Source: Deltaproteobacteria bacterium
GTDB taxonomy: Bacteria; Desulfobacterota; Syntrophia; Syntrophales; UBA5619
NCBI GenBank assembly: GCA_021372695.1
Contig: JAJFTY010000166.1
Span: 1 to 10,421 of the forward strand
Direction of reading: 5' to 3'
Length of the DNA: 10,421 bases
In this document: one piece after another, positions 1-7,371 of the stretch
Position numbering within the stretch: position 1 is the first letter of the stretch
Layout of the letters: each line of letters opens with the position of its first letter
Notes under the pieces: model-generated
Told to the model about the DNA's origin: nothing
Database searches by the model: none
Seen by the model: the letters and a program-made list of their open reading frames with translations, nothing else
Position numbers and translations under genes: made by a program

Positions 1-1
1 G

Positions 2-268
2 GATCAGGTGAGGCAACTCGTCGATGTGCTGGAATTGGACAGAAGCCGCTCCCGCCCTTTCACCATCTGCCTGGAATGCAACCGGCCGCTGGAAGAGAGG
101 GACAGGGAGGCGATCAAGGAGCGCCTGCCTCCCTATGTCTACCTCACCCAAGACCGTTTTGCCGAATGCCCGTCTTGCGGCCGCCTCTACTGGCAGGGCA
201 CCCATTGGCAGGCCATGAGCCGGGAGATGGACGGCATCCCGGATGCCGGGGATTGCCGCCCGCATTAA
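2..268 (+). CDS. Mut7-C RNase-fold/zinc-ribbon protein, C-terminal part (5' end outside window)
   Basis: The reading frame is open from the first bases of the window to a TAA at 266-268, giving the last 88 residues of a protein whose start lies upstream. The visible part resembles the C-terminal half of the Mut7-C family: a CLECN motif near visible residue 22, then CPSC followed by GRLYWQGTH and a trailing methionine-rich helix. The two Cys-x-x-Cys pairs would form a zinc ribbon, and the C-x-x-C-G-R-x-Y-W-x-G-T-H signature is the family hallmark. Mut7-C proteins are predicted PIN-like RNases, but the catalytic acidic residues belong to the N-terminal half, which is not visible. The GTG at 8-10 is an internal valine, not a start. 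Family identification is fairly secure; the biological role is unknown. Confidence 0.8.
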   Translation, partial: DQVRQLVDVLELDRSRSRPFTICLECNRPLEERDREAIKERLPPYVYLTQDRFAECPSCGRLYWQGTHWQAMSREMDGIPDAGDCRPH

Positions 269-522
269 CCGGAGCAACGCGGGCTCCCGCTGTCTACAAC
301 CATCCATCGCCGAGGATTGGGGCAGCCGTCCGGGAGGAGCTCGACCGCCGCTGAACAGGAGCCCCGCGGCGGCAGCCCGATGATTTTGACCTATCACTAT
401 CCTTACCATCAACCATCATTGTGATCACCCCCCCCCACCCCTAAGATGCGTCCATGGCTTTTGCGCCGGGTTCCGATCTTGAACTCGCCGACCGGAAATA
501 GCGATTTATCGAGGTGGCAGAC
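269..522. other. intergenic region with C9 run and GTGATCAC palindrome
   Basis: This stretch holds no convincing coding sequence. Visible elements are a short GC-rich inverted repeat after the upstream stop (GCGGG-CT-CCCGC near 282-293, no T-run, so not a clear terminator), an 8-bp palindrome GTGATCAC at 421-428, and a run of nine C at 428-436 followed by ACCCC. A TTGACC at 386-391 resembles a -35 box, but no acceptable -10 lies at the right distance. From about 381 the base composition becomes more A/T-rich, continuing into the small gene that follows. Confidence 0.5.
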
Positions 523-696
523 ATGACTGACGTGGACAGAGTAGATGATGACAAAGTCCTCGAGATTGCGAATATCATGGGGTATGCAACAAAGAGCGGG
601 GAAGAGCTGAAGAAGTTCAGGGCGCTCATTTTCGAAATGGATATCTGGGATATATCCAAGATCCTCTTCTTCGGAAGGACCTGGGAGCAGTATTGA
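523..696 (+). CDS. small acidic protein of unknown function (57 aa)
   Basis: The ATG at 523 is preceded by a strong ribosome binding site, GAGGTGG at 511-517, with a five-base spacer. This favours it over the in-frame GTG at 514, which lies inside that site. The protein begins MTDVDRVDDDKV and ends FFGRTWEQY. It is acidic at the N-terminus, lacks a signal peptide or membrane segment, and appears mostly helical, with a W/F-rich C-terminus. I do not recognise a family. Its codons are noticeably more A/T-rich than those of neighbouring genes, which may point to a different origin or simply to a small, weakly constrained gene. A short hairpin follows five bases after the stop. The reading depends on the RBS and its consistent plus-strand codon pattern. 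The antisense frame has no comparable start signal. Confidence 0.5.
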   Translation: MTDVDRVDDDKVLEIANIMGYATKSGEELKKFRALIFEMDIWDISKILFFGRTWEQY

Positions 697-700
697 GATC

Positions 701-720
701 GCTCCGGCAGGAGCCTTTAA
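701..720 (+). terminator. weak hairpin after the small gene, possible terminator
   Basis: GCTCC (701-705) and GGAGC (710-714) form a 5-bp stem with a GGCA loop, followed by CTTTAA. It lies between two convergent genes. The stem is short and the T-run has only three bases, so termination is plausible but weak. Confidence 0.3.
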
Positions 721-755
721 GCGGCGATGAGGACGGCTCTCTGCCACAAGGCTCG

Positions 756-1910
756 CTATCCGTGCCGGTCCGTCCGGATCTTCTGGGTGAAGTAGAGCGA
801 AACCAGGGTCAGGCCGGCGCCGATGATGAAGGGGAGCCGCCAGCTCACGAGCCACAGGCTCCCCCCGATCAGGGGAATGATCACGGCCGAGATATGGTTG
901 ATCGTGTAGCCCACGGCCGTGCTCTGGGCCAGATCCGCGGAGTCGGCCGTCTTCTGGAGGTAGGTGCTGAGTCCGATCGAGAAGTTGAAGAAGATGCTGT
1001 CCAGCACGAACAGGGCCACGGCCACCCAGACGCTTTCGATGAAGGCGTAGCCCAGAAAGAGGAGAAAGAGGCTCCCGCTCTCGAGGGAGAGCACCACGCG
1101 CTCGCCGTGAATATTGATCGCCCGCGAGATCCAGCGATTGGTCAGAAAGGTCAGGGCGTAATTCACGACATAGATCCCAGCGACCGTTCCGACTCCGAGG
1201 CCGTAGCGTTCCACCAGCAGGAAGACGGCAAAGACGATGTAAATCTGCCTGCGGGCGCCGCTCAGGAAGTTCAGGACATAGTAGAGCCCGTAGCGCCGCC
1301 GCAGGACCAGGCTGTTCTGCTCGGGGAGTCCGCGGCCCTCGCCCGGATCCCGGGCGAGCATGACGATCCCCGCCAGGGCGATGAACAGGCCCAAAAGCAG
1401 GAAGTTCATGCGGTAGGAGATGAGGTAGGAGAGCAGCCATACCGCGATCCCCACGGCGATGTTGGCCAGGGCCCCGTATCCGCGCAGCCGGGCGAAGACG
1501 ATCGGGGCGTCCGTTTGATCGAAGTGCTGCACGGTCAGCGACTTGTTGGTGGTCTCGAAATAGTGGAACCCGACCGACATGACGACCGTCGTCGCAAGCA
1601 GGCCGGTGAAACTCGTGAAAAAGCCCGTGGCCCCGATCCCGATCCCCAGCACCACCACCGACCAGGCCGAGAGCCGGTGCTCCTTCATGACCAGGAGAAG
1701 ATAGACGACCACGAAGGTGAGGAATCCCGGAATCTCGCGGACCCCCTGGACCACGCCGAGCTCGAAGCCGTTGACCCCCACGACCTCCTTGGCAAAGTTG
1801 GTGAACAGAGCCATCCACCCCTGCAGGCCTGCGCTCGCGCAGATCACGAGCACCATGAGGTAGGCGTACATCGGGTTCTTTTTGTAGGATTCCATCGGAT
1901 TGTCGTTCAC
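756..1910 (-). CDS. MFS (major facilitator superfamily) transporter, substrate unknown
   Basis: A 384-residue integral membrane protein with about 11-12 hydrophobic segments in two halves, separated by a charged central loop (PGEGRGLPEQ then LRRRYGLYYV). This is the size and layout of the major facilitator superfamily. There is no cleavable signal peptide. The GTG at 1910 is chosen as start because GGAGAG sits six bases upstream; the next in-frame ATG (codon 6) has no such site. The classic motif A between helices 2 and 3 is not evident, so the subfamily cannot be assigned. The C-terminal half carries the sequence NFLSGARRQIYI near its start. The substrate cannot be read from the sequence. 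The gene is divergent from kup with 312 bp between them, so coordinated control is possible but not shown. Confidence 0.85.
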   Translation of the reverse strand: MNDNPMESYKKNPMYAYLMVLVICASAGLQGWMALFTNFAKEVVGVNGFELGVVQGVREIPGFLTFVVVYLLLVMKEHRLSAWSVVVLGIGIGATGFFTSFTGLLATTVVMSVGFHYFETTNKSLTVQHFDQTDAPIVFARLRGYGALANIAVGIAVWLLSYLISYRMNFLLLGLFIALAGIVMLARDPGEGRGLPEQNSLVLRRRYGLYYVLNFLSGARRQIYIVFAVFLLVERYGLGVGTVAGIYVVNYALTFLTNRWISRAINIHGERVVLSLESGSLFLLFLGYAFIESVWVAVALFVLDSIFFNFSIGLSTYLQKTADSADLAQSTAVGYTINHISAVIIPLIGGSLWLVSWRLPFIIGAGLTLVSLYFTQKIRTDRHG

Positions 1911-1977
1911 GACCGTCTCTCCAGGGGGCCTTTGGGCCCGGAAACAAGCGAGCGATACTGCCCCTGTTCGGCGGGAT

Positions 1978-1997
1978 TGTCAATGACGTTTCCGTCA
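1978..1997 (-). promoter_or_regulatory. candidate -35 box and adjoining dyad upstream of the MFS gene
   Basis: On the minus strand a perfect TTGACA (1983-1978) is immediately preceded by a perfect dyad TGACG-N4-CGTCA (1984-1997). This arrangement suits an operator abutting a promoter. However, the best -10 candidate (TATCGC) lies 20 bases downstream, too far for a standard spacer, so the promoter is uncertain and might need an activator. Confidence 0.3.
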
Positions 1998-2122
1998 ATC
2001 GGACGGAGCGGGAGCATCCCGCCGGAATCGGCCGACCGGCCGCGAAATGGGCGCATCCCCGCCGGAGCCGGCGAAAGCCGTCCGAATACCGCCCGGATGG
2101 CTGCATTCCTCGGGGGATTCCG

Positions 2123-2151
2123 TTGACAGGCCGTCGTCAGGCACTTAAATT
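2123..2151 (+). promoter_or_regulatory. sigma-70 promoter for kup
   Basis: A perfect -35 box TTGACA (2123-2128) is followed after 17 bases by TAAATT (2146-2151, 4 of 6 matches). Alternatively TTAAAT lies at a spacing of 16. Transcription would begin near 2158, giving a leader of about 65 nt before the kup start. Confidence 0.6.
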
Positions 2152-2222
2152 CGATTGGTCGGATTGCCGCAGTTTTCCGCTCTTCAGGGGGCTGAACGAG
2201 CAACCGCGACGGGAGGACGGTC

Positions 2223-4256
2223 ATGGGTACGCACGAGGAGACGAAGAAGACAGGTCTGCTGGGGCTTGCCATTTCCACATTGGGGGTGGTGTACGGAGAT
2301 ATCGGTACGAGCCCGCTGTACGCCATCAAAGAGACCTTCTTCGGGACCCACCCCCTGGCCCGGACTCCGGAGAACGTTCTGGGCATCCTGTCGCTCGTCT
2401 TCTGGACCCTTTTCCTGGTCGTGAGCGTCAAGTACGTGCTGCTCGTTTTGCGCGCCGACTTCCACGGCGAGGGGGGGATTTTCGCGCTGCTCGGAATCAT
2501 CCAGGCTGGCGCCGGGAAGAAGGGCAGCCGGGGAAGGCTCGTCTCGGTCATCACGGTGGCGGTGATGATCGGCGCCGCGGCCCTCTACGGCGATGCCGTG
2601 ATCACTCCCGCGATCTCCGTCCTTTCGGCCTACGAGGGGCTGACCGTGGTCACGACGGCCTTCGAACCGGTCGTCGTGTGGCTGACCGTGGTTACCCTGC
2701 TGCTGCTCTTCCTCTTCCAGCGCCGGGGGACGGCCCGCGTCGGGGGCATCTTCGGACCGATCATGGTCGTCTGGTTCGTCACGATCGGTGCGGCGGGCCT
2801 GGTCTGGATCGTCGCCTACCCGATCGTCCTTTCCGCGGTCAATCCCGCCCATGCGGTCCGTTTTGTCGCGGCCCACGGGATCGCGGTCGTCTTTGTCCTC
2901 GGGGCGGTCGTACTGACGATTACGGGCGCAGAGGCCCTCTACGCGGACGTGGGCCACTTCGGGCGCGGATCCATCCAGCTCTCGTGGTATTCGTTCGTCT
3001 TCCCCTGCCTGCTTTTGAACTACTTCGGCCAGGGGGCGCGGCTGCTCGACCCCGCGCCGATCCCGAACAATCATCTCTTCTACGCCCTCTTCCCGGAGCA
3101 GCACGCGGTGATCCTCGCGGTCGTTCTCCTGGCCACGGCGGCCACCGTCATCGCCTCCCAGGCCCTGATCTCGGGCGCCTTCAGCATGACCCGGCAGGGC
3201 GTGGCCCTCGGTTTCTTCCCCCGGATGCAGGTCCGCTTCACGTCGGCGGAGATCGAGGGCCAGATCTACATCCCCTCGGTGAACTGGCTCCTGCTCGCGG
3301 GCTGCATCGCCCTGGTGATCGGCTTCCGGACCTCCGGCTCTCTCGCCGCGGCGTACGGCGTCGCGGTGACCGCCACCATGGCCATCACCTCCTTCATCTT
3401 CTATTTCGTCGCCCGCACCTGGGGCTGGAACCCGCTCTGGATCGGGCCGGTCTGCCTCCTGTTCCTGCTCGTCGATCTCGCCTATTTTTCGGCCAACTCG
3501 CTCAAGTTCATGAGCGGCGGCTATGTTCCGATCATGATCGCGATCGTTCTTTTTTATCTGATGCAGTCCTGGCGGTGGGGACGGGCGCAGCTGGCGCACG
3601 CCTTCACGAACTTCCTGAAGGTTCCGATCCGGCATTACATGGAATTGAAGCAGGAGGTCATGGACAGCCCTCAACTGCGCGTCCCGTTCGGCACGCGCTG
3701 CCTCGTCCAGGCGGAGAGGGCGATCGTCTTCATGACCTCCCATCCGGTTCTGTCACCCGACGACCCCTGCCCGATCGGGCTCCGGATCTACGTGCGGCGG
3801 AACGGCACGATACCCAAGCATGTCACCCTGCTGAACGTCGCCAGCATGAGCATGCCGTTCGTGCCCAAAGAATCCCGCTTCGACGTGATCCCGCTCGGCG
3901 CGAACATCGTGGCCGTGAACGTCCGCTACGGCTACATGCAGATCCCGGACGTGCCTTCCCTGCTGATTGAACTAAAGCACCGGAAGCTCATCAAAATCAA
4001 CGAGAAGCGCTGGACCATCCAGGTGGGTGAAGACGAAATCGTGATCGATCCGTCGCTGGGCTTCTTCCGCCGTCTGATGTGCCGCACTTACATCACCCTC
4101 ACGCGTTTCACCAACCCTGCCGACCGCTACTTCGGCATGCGCGAGTTCGCGGGACGAAACAAGACGGTCATCCCGGTCGTCATCGGGAAGGGGTTTGCCA
4201 GGGTCACGGTCCTGGACAGAGAACCGATCTATCAGGCCGCGGCCAGCGTAAAGTGA
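2223..4256 (+). CDS. kup: Kup-type K+ uptake permease (proton-coupled)
   Basis: A complete 677-residue member of the KUP/HAK/KT family, which imports K+ across the inner membrane with protons. Diagnostic motifs are visible: GVVYGDIGTSPLYA (21-34), GEGGIFALL (82-90), YGDAVITPAISVLSA (122-136), ITGAEALYADVGHFG (233-247) and ASQALISGAFS (311-321). About 12 membrane segments occupy residues 12-450, followed by a cytosolic C-terminal domain of about 225 residues. That makes the protein somewhat longer than E. coli Kup (622). The ATG has GGGAGG six bases upstream. The loop before GEGG reads ADFH where many relatives have ADNN/ADND; the effect is unknown. The gene stands alone, with its own promoter, converging on the KtrAB operon. 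Kup is generally the constitutive, low-rate K+ route, and also works at acid pH. Confidence 0.96.
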   Translation: MGTHEETKKTGLLGLAISTLGVVYGDIGTSPLYAIKETFFGTHPLARTPENVLGILSLVFWTLFLVVSVKYVLLVLRADFHGEGGIFALLGIIQAGAGKKGSRGRLVSVITVAVMIGAAALYGDAVITPAISVLSAYEGLTVVTTAFEPVVVWLTVVTLLLLFLFQRRGTARVGGIFGPIMVVWFVTIGAAGLVWIVAYPIVLSAVNPAHAVRFVAAHGIAVVFVLGAVVLTITGAEALYADVGHFGRGSIQLSWYSFVFPCLLLNYFGQGARLLDPAPIPNNHLFYALFPEQHAVILAVVLLATAATVIASQALISGAFSMTRQGVALGFFPRMQVRFTSAEIEGQIYIPSVNWLLLAGCIALVIGFRTSGSLAAAYGVAVTATMAITSFIFYFVARTWGWNPLWIGPVCLLFLLVDLAYFSANSLKFMSGGYVPIMIAIVLFYLMQSWRWGRAQLAHAFTNFLKVPIRHYMELKQEVMDSPQLRVPFGTRCLVQAERAIVFMTSHPVLSPDDPCPIGLRIYVRRNGTIPKHVTLLNVASMSMPFVPKESRFDVIPLGANIVAVNVRYGYMQIPDVPSLLIELKHRKLIKINEKRWTIQVGEDEIVIDPSLGFFRRLMCRTYITLTRFTNPADRYFGMREFAGRNKTVIPVVIGKGFARVTVLDREPIYQAAASVK

Positions 4257-4309
4257 CGCCGAACGGCGTGCCGCATGCCGCTCCGCGATGCCGGAGATCT
4301 CTGGAGGCC

Positions 4310-5263
4310 CTACTTGGTGCTTTCGGCGGACCTGCCGCTCTGAACCGTGTTCTGGAGGGATTGCAGGATCTCCTCGCATCGGGCTTCGATCATCCGCTTC
4401 CGGCCCAATGAGAGCTGCAACGATTTTATGTTCGTGTTCATCCTGGATAATCTGACCACCTCCTTGTGGACCTCGATGAATTTCGAATACGCGGACACCG
4501 TATGATTGAAGAGAGTCCGGTCGGGCTGGTCGATGAGGCGGGAAAGGTCGCTCAGTGCGGCGTGGGCCTTTTCTCCATTCGCGGCCATCCAGTTCTCCAG
4601 GTCATCCATCTTCTTGTCCAGGGCCTCATTGATATGCGGGGCTTCGAGGCTGTAAATCATGAATGTGGCGGTCACTGCCTGATAGGCCAGATTCGCGATC
4701 TCCGCCCGCCTGCGGTCGGATGCGGGAAGGTTCATCAGTCTGGAGAGGCAAGACTCGAAGTCCGCCACGGCCCGGGCAGCCGCAGTGAAAGAGAGGTTCG
4801 CCGCTTTGATGTTGCTGTTCTCGACCGCGAGCGACAGCAGTTCCCCGTCGATCAGCCGGAAACTGCGCCAATTGTCGCCGAACTCTTTCAGAAGCCGGAT
4901 TTCGTTTCCGATCTTGGCCTGATCAATCAGCGCTTTCAGCTCAAGATAATCGCGCTCGACGGCATCGGTGCTTTTGCGCGACTCCTCGGCCAGTGTCCGG
5001 GACTCTTCATCCGTTACGGCCATGACGGCCCCTTTTCCCAGATCGCTCGATTTCAGGAGGCCGATCCTCATCCGGGAAATGAGTTCGATGGTCTTGGCCG
5101 TGTTGCCGATGGCCGTTTCGTGCCAGATGCTGTGGCCGGGGAACCTCGAGAGGTACAGAACCAGCGACAGCAAGGCCATGACCATCAGAACGAGGGCGAT
5201 TCGCGTCCCGATGCCCAGGCCCTTTTTCCCCGGGTTCAAACTATTTCGATCTGCCTTATCCAT
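4310..5263 (-). CDS. membrane-anchored four-helix-bundle (4HB-MCP-like) sensor-only protein
   Basis: The 317-residue product has a short basic N-terminus, one membrane segment at about 18-38, and then an almost wholly helical extracytoplasmic region to the C-terminus. There is no second membrane segment, HAMP, methyl-accepting, kinase or GGDEF domain. Two similar motifs, NSNIKAANLSF (149-159) and NTNIKSLQLSLGRKR (276-290), suggest two related helical bundles in tandem, like the ligand-binding region of chemoreceptors. The N-terminus up to about residue 50 looks like a standard signal anchor. The ATG at 5263 has a weak GCAGG ribosome site seven bases upstream. It lies 25 bases after ktrA and is the last gene of the operon. 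I infer a partner role, sensing for or modulating the channel or the kinase. The 4HB assignment is by pattern only, without a search. Confidence 0.7.
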   Translation of the reverse strand: MDKADRNSLNPGKKGLGIGTRIALVLMVMALLSLVLYLSRFPGHSIWHETAIGNTAKTIELISRMRIGLLKSSDLGKGAVMAVTDEESRTLAEESRKSTDAVERDYLELKALIDQAKIGNEIRLLKEFGDNWRSFRLIDGELLSLAVENSNIKAANLSFTAAARAVADFESCLSRLMNLPASDRRRAEIANLAYQAVTATFMIYSLEAPHINEALDKKMDDLENWMAANGEKAHAALSDLSRLIDQPDRTLFNHTVSAYSKFIEVHKEVVRLSRMNTNIKSLQLSLGRKRMIEARCEEILQSLQNTVQSGRSAESTK

Positions 5264-5288
5264 ACGAAAACCTGCAAAAAAGTCGTGA

Positions 5289-5939
5289 TTACTGGATCTG
5301 CCGGATGTCGTTCTCCTTCCCGACCACCACCAGAACGTCCCCGTCCTTGATCACGAAATCGGCCCCGGGAACCATATGGATCTTGTCGCAGACCACGTCG
5401 CGGATGGCGATCACCTCGATGTGGTGGATGCTGCGGAGCTGGAGCTGGGCGATGGACTTGCCGAGAAAGCGATTGGGCGGGGCCACTTCGGAGATCATGT
5501 AATCGTCGGAGAGCGGGAGATAATCGATCACGTTCGGCGAGATGAGGCTCTTGACCACTTTGCGCGCCATCTCCTTTTCGGGGATCATCACCTCCGTGGC
5601 CCCGATCTTTTCCAGGATCAGCCTGTGCTCCTCGTTGGGGGCCTTGACGATGATCTTTTTGACCTTCATCTGCTTCAGGTGGAGGGTCGTCACTGTCGCC
5701 GCGGCGAGGTCCTCCCCGAAGGAGACGATGACGATATCGTCTTCCTGGATGCCGATCTCCTCCATGATCTCCTTGTCCGTCCCGTCCGCCTGTATCGCCT
5801 TGGTGGAGCACTCCCGCACCCGCTGGACGGCATCCTTACTCTTGTCGACGGCGATCACCTCGAAACCGGCCGTATAGAGCTCCCGGACGATATTGAAGCC
5901 GAAGATTCCCAACCCGATCACAACAACCCGTTGACGCAT
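5289..5939 (-). CDS. ktrA: KtrA/TrkA-type cytosolic K+ channel regulator (RCK_N + RCK_C)
   Basis: At 216 residues this is the single-unit KtrA size (about 220) rather than the doubled TrkA (about 458). The N-terminal Rossmann domain (about 3-125) has the nucleotide loop GLGIFGFNIVREL (9-21) and the acidic residue D32 at the end of strand 2, which in this family contacts the ribose of NAD(H) or ATP/ADP. AADGT-type residues follow (ADGTDKE, 51-57). The RCK_C/TrkA_C domain spans about 137-216. Such proteins form an octameric ring beneath the KtrB dimer and gate it according to bound nucleotide. The start ATG has GGAGG eight bases upstream. It follows ktrB after 23 bases and precedes the 4HB gene by 25 bases, so it is co-transcribed with both. 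Confidence 0.93.
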   Translation of the reverse strand: MRQRVVVIGLGIFGFNIVRELYTAGFEVIAVDKSKDAVQRVRECSTKAIQADGTDKEIMEEIGIQEDDIVIVSFGEDLAAATVTTLHLKQMKVKKIIVKAPNEEHRLILEKIGATEVMIPEKEMARKVVKSLISPNVIDYLPLSDDYMISEVAPPNRFLGKSIAQLQLRSIHHIEVIAIRDVVCDKIHMVPGADFVIKDGDVLVVVGKENDIRQIQ

Positions 5940-5962
5940 GACTCAAGCCTCCTTGCTCTGAA

Positions 5963-7336
5963 CTAACCGACCATGACCGACTCTTCCGCGTATTTGATCT
6001 CCTTTTTCCCCGCGGTGTACCAGGAAAAGGCGAGCGCCAGAGGCCCCACCCGGCCGGCGAACATCATCAGGACGATGGCCAGTTTCTGGATGTCGTTCAG
6101 TCTCGGCGTGATCCCCATGGAGAGTCCCACCGTGCCGAAGGCGGAGACCGTTTCGAACAGATACTCCACGAAAAAATGGCGGCTGTGCTCCGGGGGAAGA
6201 TCGGCCCCGCTTCCGAAGAGAAGGACGATGGAGGTGATCAGGGTGATCGAAAAAGCCGACGCGAAGATGATGGCGATCGTCCGGCCGACGATCTCCCGGG
6301 GAATCCGCCGGTTGAAGACGTTGATGTGGTACTGCCCCTTCATCCGGTTCCAGATGAGCAGCAGCAGGAGCGTAAAACTCGTGGTCTTGATCCCGCCGCC
6401 GGTCGAACCGGGCGAGGCGCCGATGAACATCAGGATGATCATGAGGAGGATGGTCGGATTCGTCAGTTTCCCGATGTCCACCGTGTTGAATCCGGCGGTG
6501 CGTGGCGTGATCGACTGAAAGAGGGAATCCAGGATCTGTGTGGAACCGGACACACCCTTCAGAATATGGTTCGCCTCGAACAGGTAGAAGAGACCCGCCC
6601 CGGAAACGACCAGCGCTCCGGTGGTCATGAGCACGATCTTCGTATGGAGGGAGAGCCTCTGCCGGCGCCTCCGGAGTAAGTCAATCACCTCGAGCTGGAC
6701 GATGAAGCCGATCCCCCCGAGGACGATGAGCCCCATCACGGTCAGGTTGACGAGCCACTCCCCCCGGAAGGAGATCAGGCTGTCCGAAAAAAGGGAGTAG
6801 CCGCAGTTGTTGAAGGCCGAAACGGCGTTGTAGAGGGCGTGGAAGAGGGCCGTTGCCGGGGGAAAGTCCTGTGCAAAACGGACAAACAGGAGAAGCGTCC
6901 CCAGCCCCTCGCTGACGAAGGTGAGCAGCAGAACCCCCTTGACGATCGCGAGGAAGTCGCGGCGCGGCGTATGGAGAAAGGTGGACTGGACGATCTCCCG
7001 GCCCTTGAAGGAGATCCCCCGTCTCATCAGGCCGAAGACGACGACGGAAAAGGTGATGATCCCGAGCCCCCCGATCTGGAAGAGGAGGAGCGTCACGATC
7101 TGGCCGGCGAACGAGAGCTCCTTCCCGATGTCGACGACGGCCAGGCCCGTCACGCAGACCGCCGAGGCGGAGGAAAAGAGGGCATCCACGAAGCTCAAGC
7201 GGTCCGCTGACGCCGCAAAGGGCATCCGGAGCAGAAACGTCCCGGCGAGGATCAGCAGGGCGAAGCTGAGGATGAAGATCCGCGGCGGCGTCAGGCGCTG
7301 TGAAATCGCCCTTCGGATAGGCAGCCATCGGTTCAC
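5963..7336 (-). CDS. ktrB: KtrB/TrkH-type K+ channel-forming subunit
   Basis: A 457-residue membrane protein of the TrkH/KtrB superfamily, made of four M1-P-M2 repeats. The four selectivity-filter glycines are present: CVTGL (61-65), NNCGYS (176-181), TAGFNT (280-285) and GTVGLS (401-406). The third repeat carries the glycine-rich gating loop GASPGSTGGGIKTTS (306-320). Because the first membrane helix (about 18-38) leads directly into the first pore loop, it matches the eight-helix KtrB layout rather than the longer TrkH. The start is a GTG at 7336 with AGGAG eight bases upstream. The frame stays open for 160 codons upstream, but that part overlaps the kinase gene and is not coding. The GTG overlaps the stop of a 12-codon ORF by GTGA, suggesting coupled translation with the kinase gene. 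With KtrA it forms the K+ (often Na+-coupled) uptake system. Confidence 0.94.
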   Translation of the reverse strand: MNRWLPIRRAISQRLTPPRIFILSFALLILAGTFLLRMPFAASADRLSFVDALFSSASAVCVTGLAVVDIGKELSFAGQIVTLLLFQIGGLGIITFSVVVFGLMRRGISFKGREIVQSTFLHTPRRDFLAIVKGVLLLTFVSEGLGTLLLFVRFAQDFPPATALFHALYNAVSAFNNCGYSLFSDSLISFRGEWLVNLTVMGLIVLGGIGFIVQLEVIDLLRRRRQRLSLHTKIVLMTTGALVVSGAGLFYLFEANHILKGVSGSTQILDSLFQSITPRTAGFNTVDIGKLTNPTILLMIILMFIGASPGSTGGGIKTTSFTLLLLLIWNRMKGQYHINVFNRRIPREIVGRTIAIIFASAFSITLITSIVLLFGSGADLPPEHSRHFFVEYLFETVSAFGTVGLSMGITPRLNDIQKLAIVLMMFAGRVGPLALAFSWYTAGKKEIKYAEESVMVG

Positions 7337-7371
7337 CGTGCACGCTCCTGAGTTCCCTTGTTCACCATCAT
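7333..7371 (-). CDS. 12-codon bridging ORF coupling the kinase gene to ktrB
   Basis: The minus strand reads ATG ATG GTG and continues to a TGA at 7335-7333, encoding MMVNKGTQERAR. Its first ATG overlaps the kinase stop as ATGA (7371-7368), and its stop overlaps the ktrB start as GTGA (7336-7333). GGAGG (7380-7376) lies four bases before the first ATG and seven before the second, inside the kinase's last codons. The peptide itself is probably unimportant. The likely role is to pass ribosomes from the kinase to ktrB across the 31-base gap. Both overlaps are seen directly; translation is inferred. Confidence 0.45.
   Translation of the reverse strand: MMVNKGTQERAR

Larger units (their letters stand above)
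1911..2222. promoter_or_regulatory. divergent regulatory region between the MFS gene and kup
   Basis: This 312-bp gap has no gene and is rich in short inverted repeats: GGGCC-TTTG-GGCCC (1926-1939, in the predicted MFS leader), TGACG-N4-CGTCA (1984-1997), GCGGGA-GCA-TCCCGC (2008-2022) and CGCCGG-AG-CCGGCG (2060-2073). None has a T-run. Both genes have GACGGTC directly before their start codons, with the ribosome binding site just upstream or partly overlapping it. Promoter calls inside the region are listed separately. Confidence 0.5.

Noticed and set aside
384..414. Sigma-70 promoter for the small gene (TTGACC at 386-391)
   Set aside because: No sequence resembling a -10 box occurs 16-18 bases downstream.
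409..2106. Long minus-strand open frame spanning the MFS gene in another frame
   Set aside because: Its product is low-complexity Arg/Gly/Pro-rich and crosses both the small gene and the MFS promoter region; a frame-shifted shadow.
693..2126. Long plus-strand open frame opposite the MFS gene
   Set aside because: It is antisense to a clear membrane protein, has a Glu/Asp/His/Arg-rich composition typical of GC-rich shadows, and no credible RBS or domain.
2123..3970. Other-frame and antisense long frames over kup
   Set aside because: Kup has all family motifs in its own frame; the others are Arg/Gly/Asp-rich shadows without homology features.
4257..4268. Possible terminator CGCC-GAAC-GGCG just after kup
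   Set aside because: The stem is only 4 bp and no T-run follows on either strand; it may be part of a GC-rich hairpin cluster but cannot be called a terminator.
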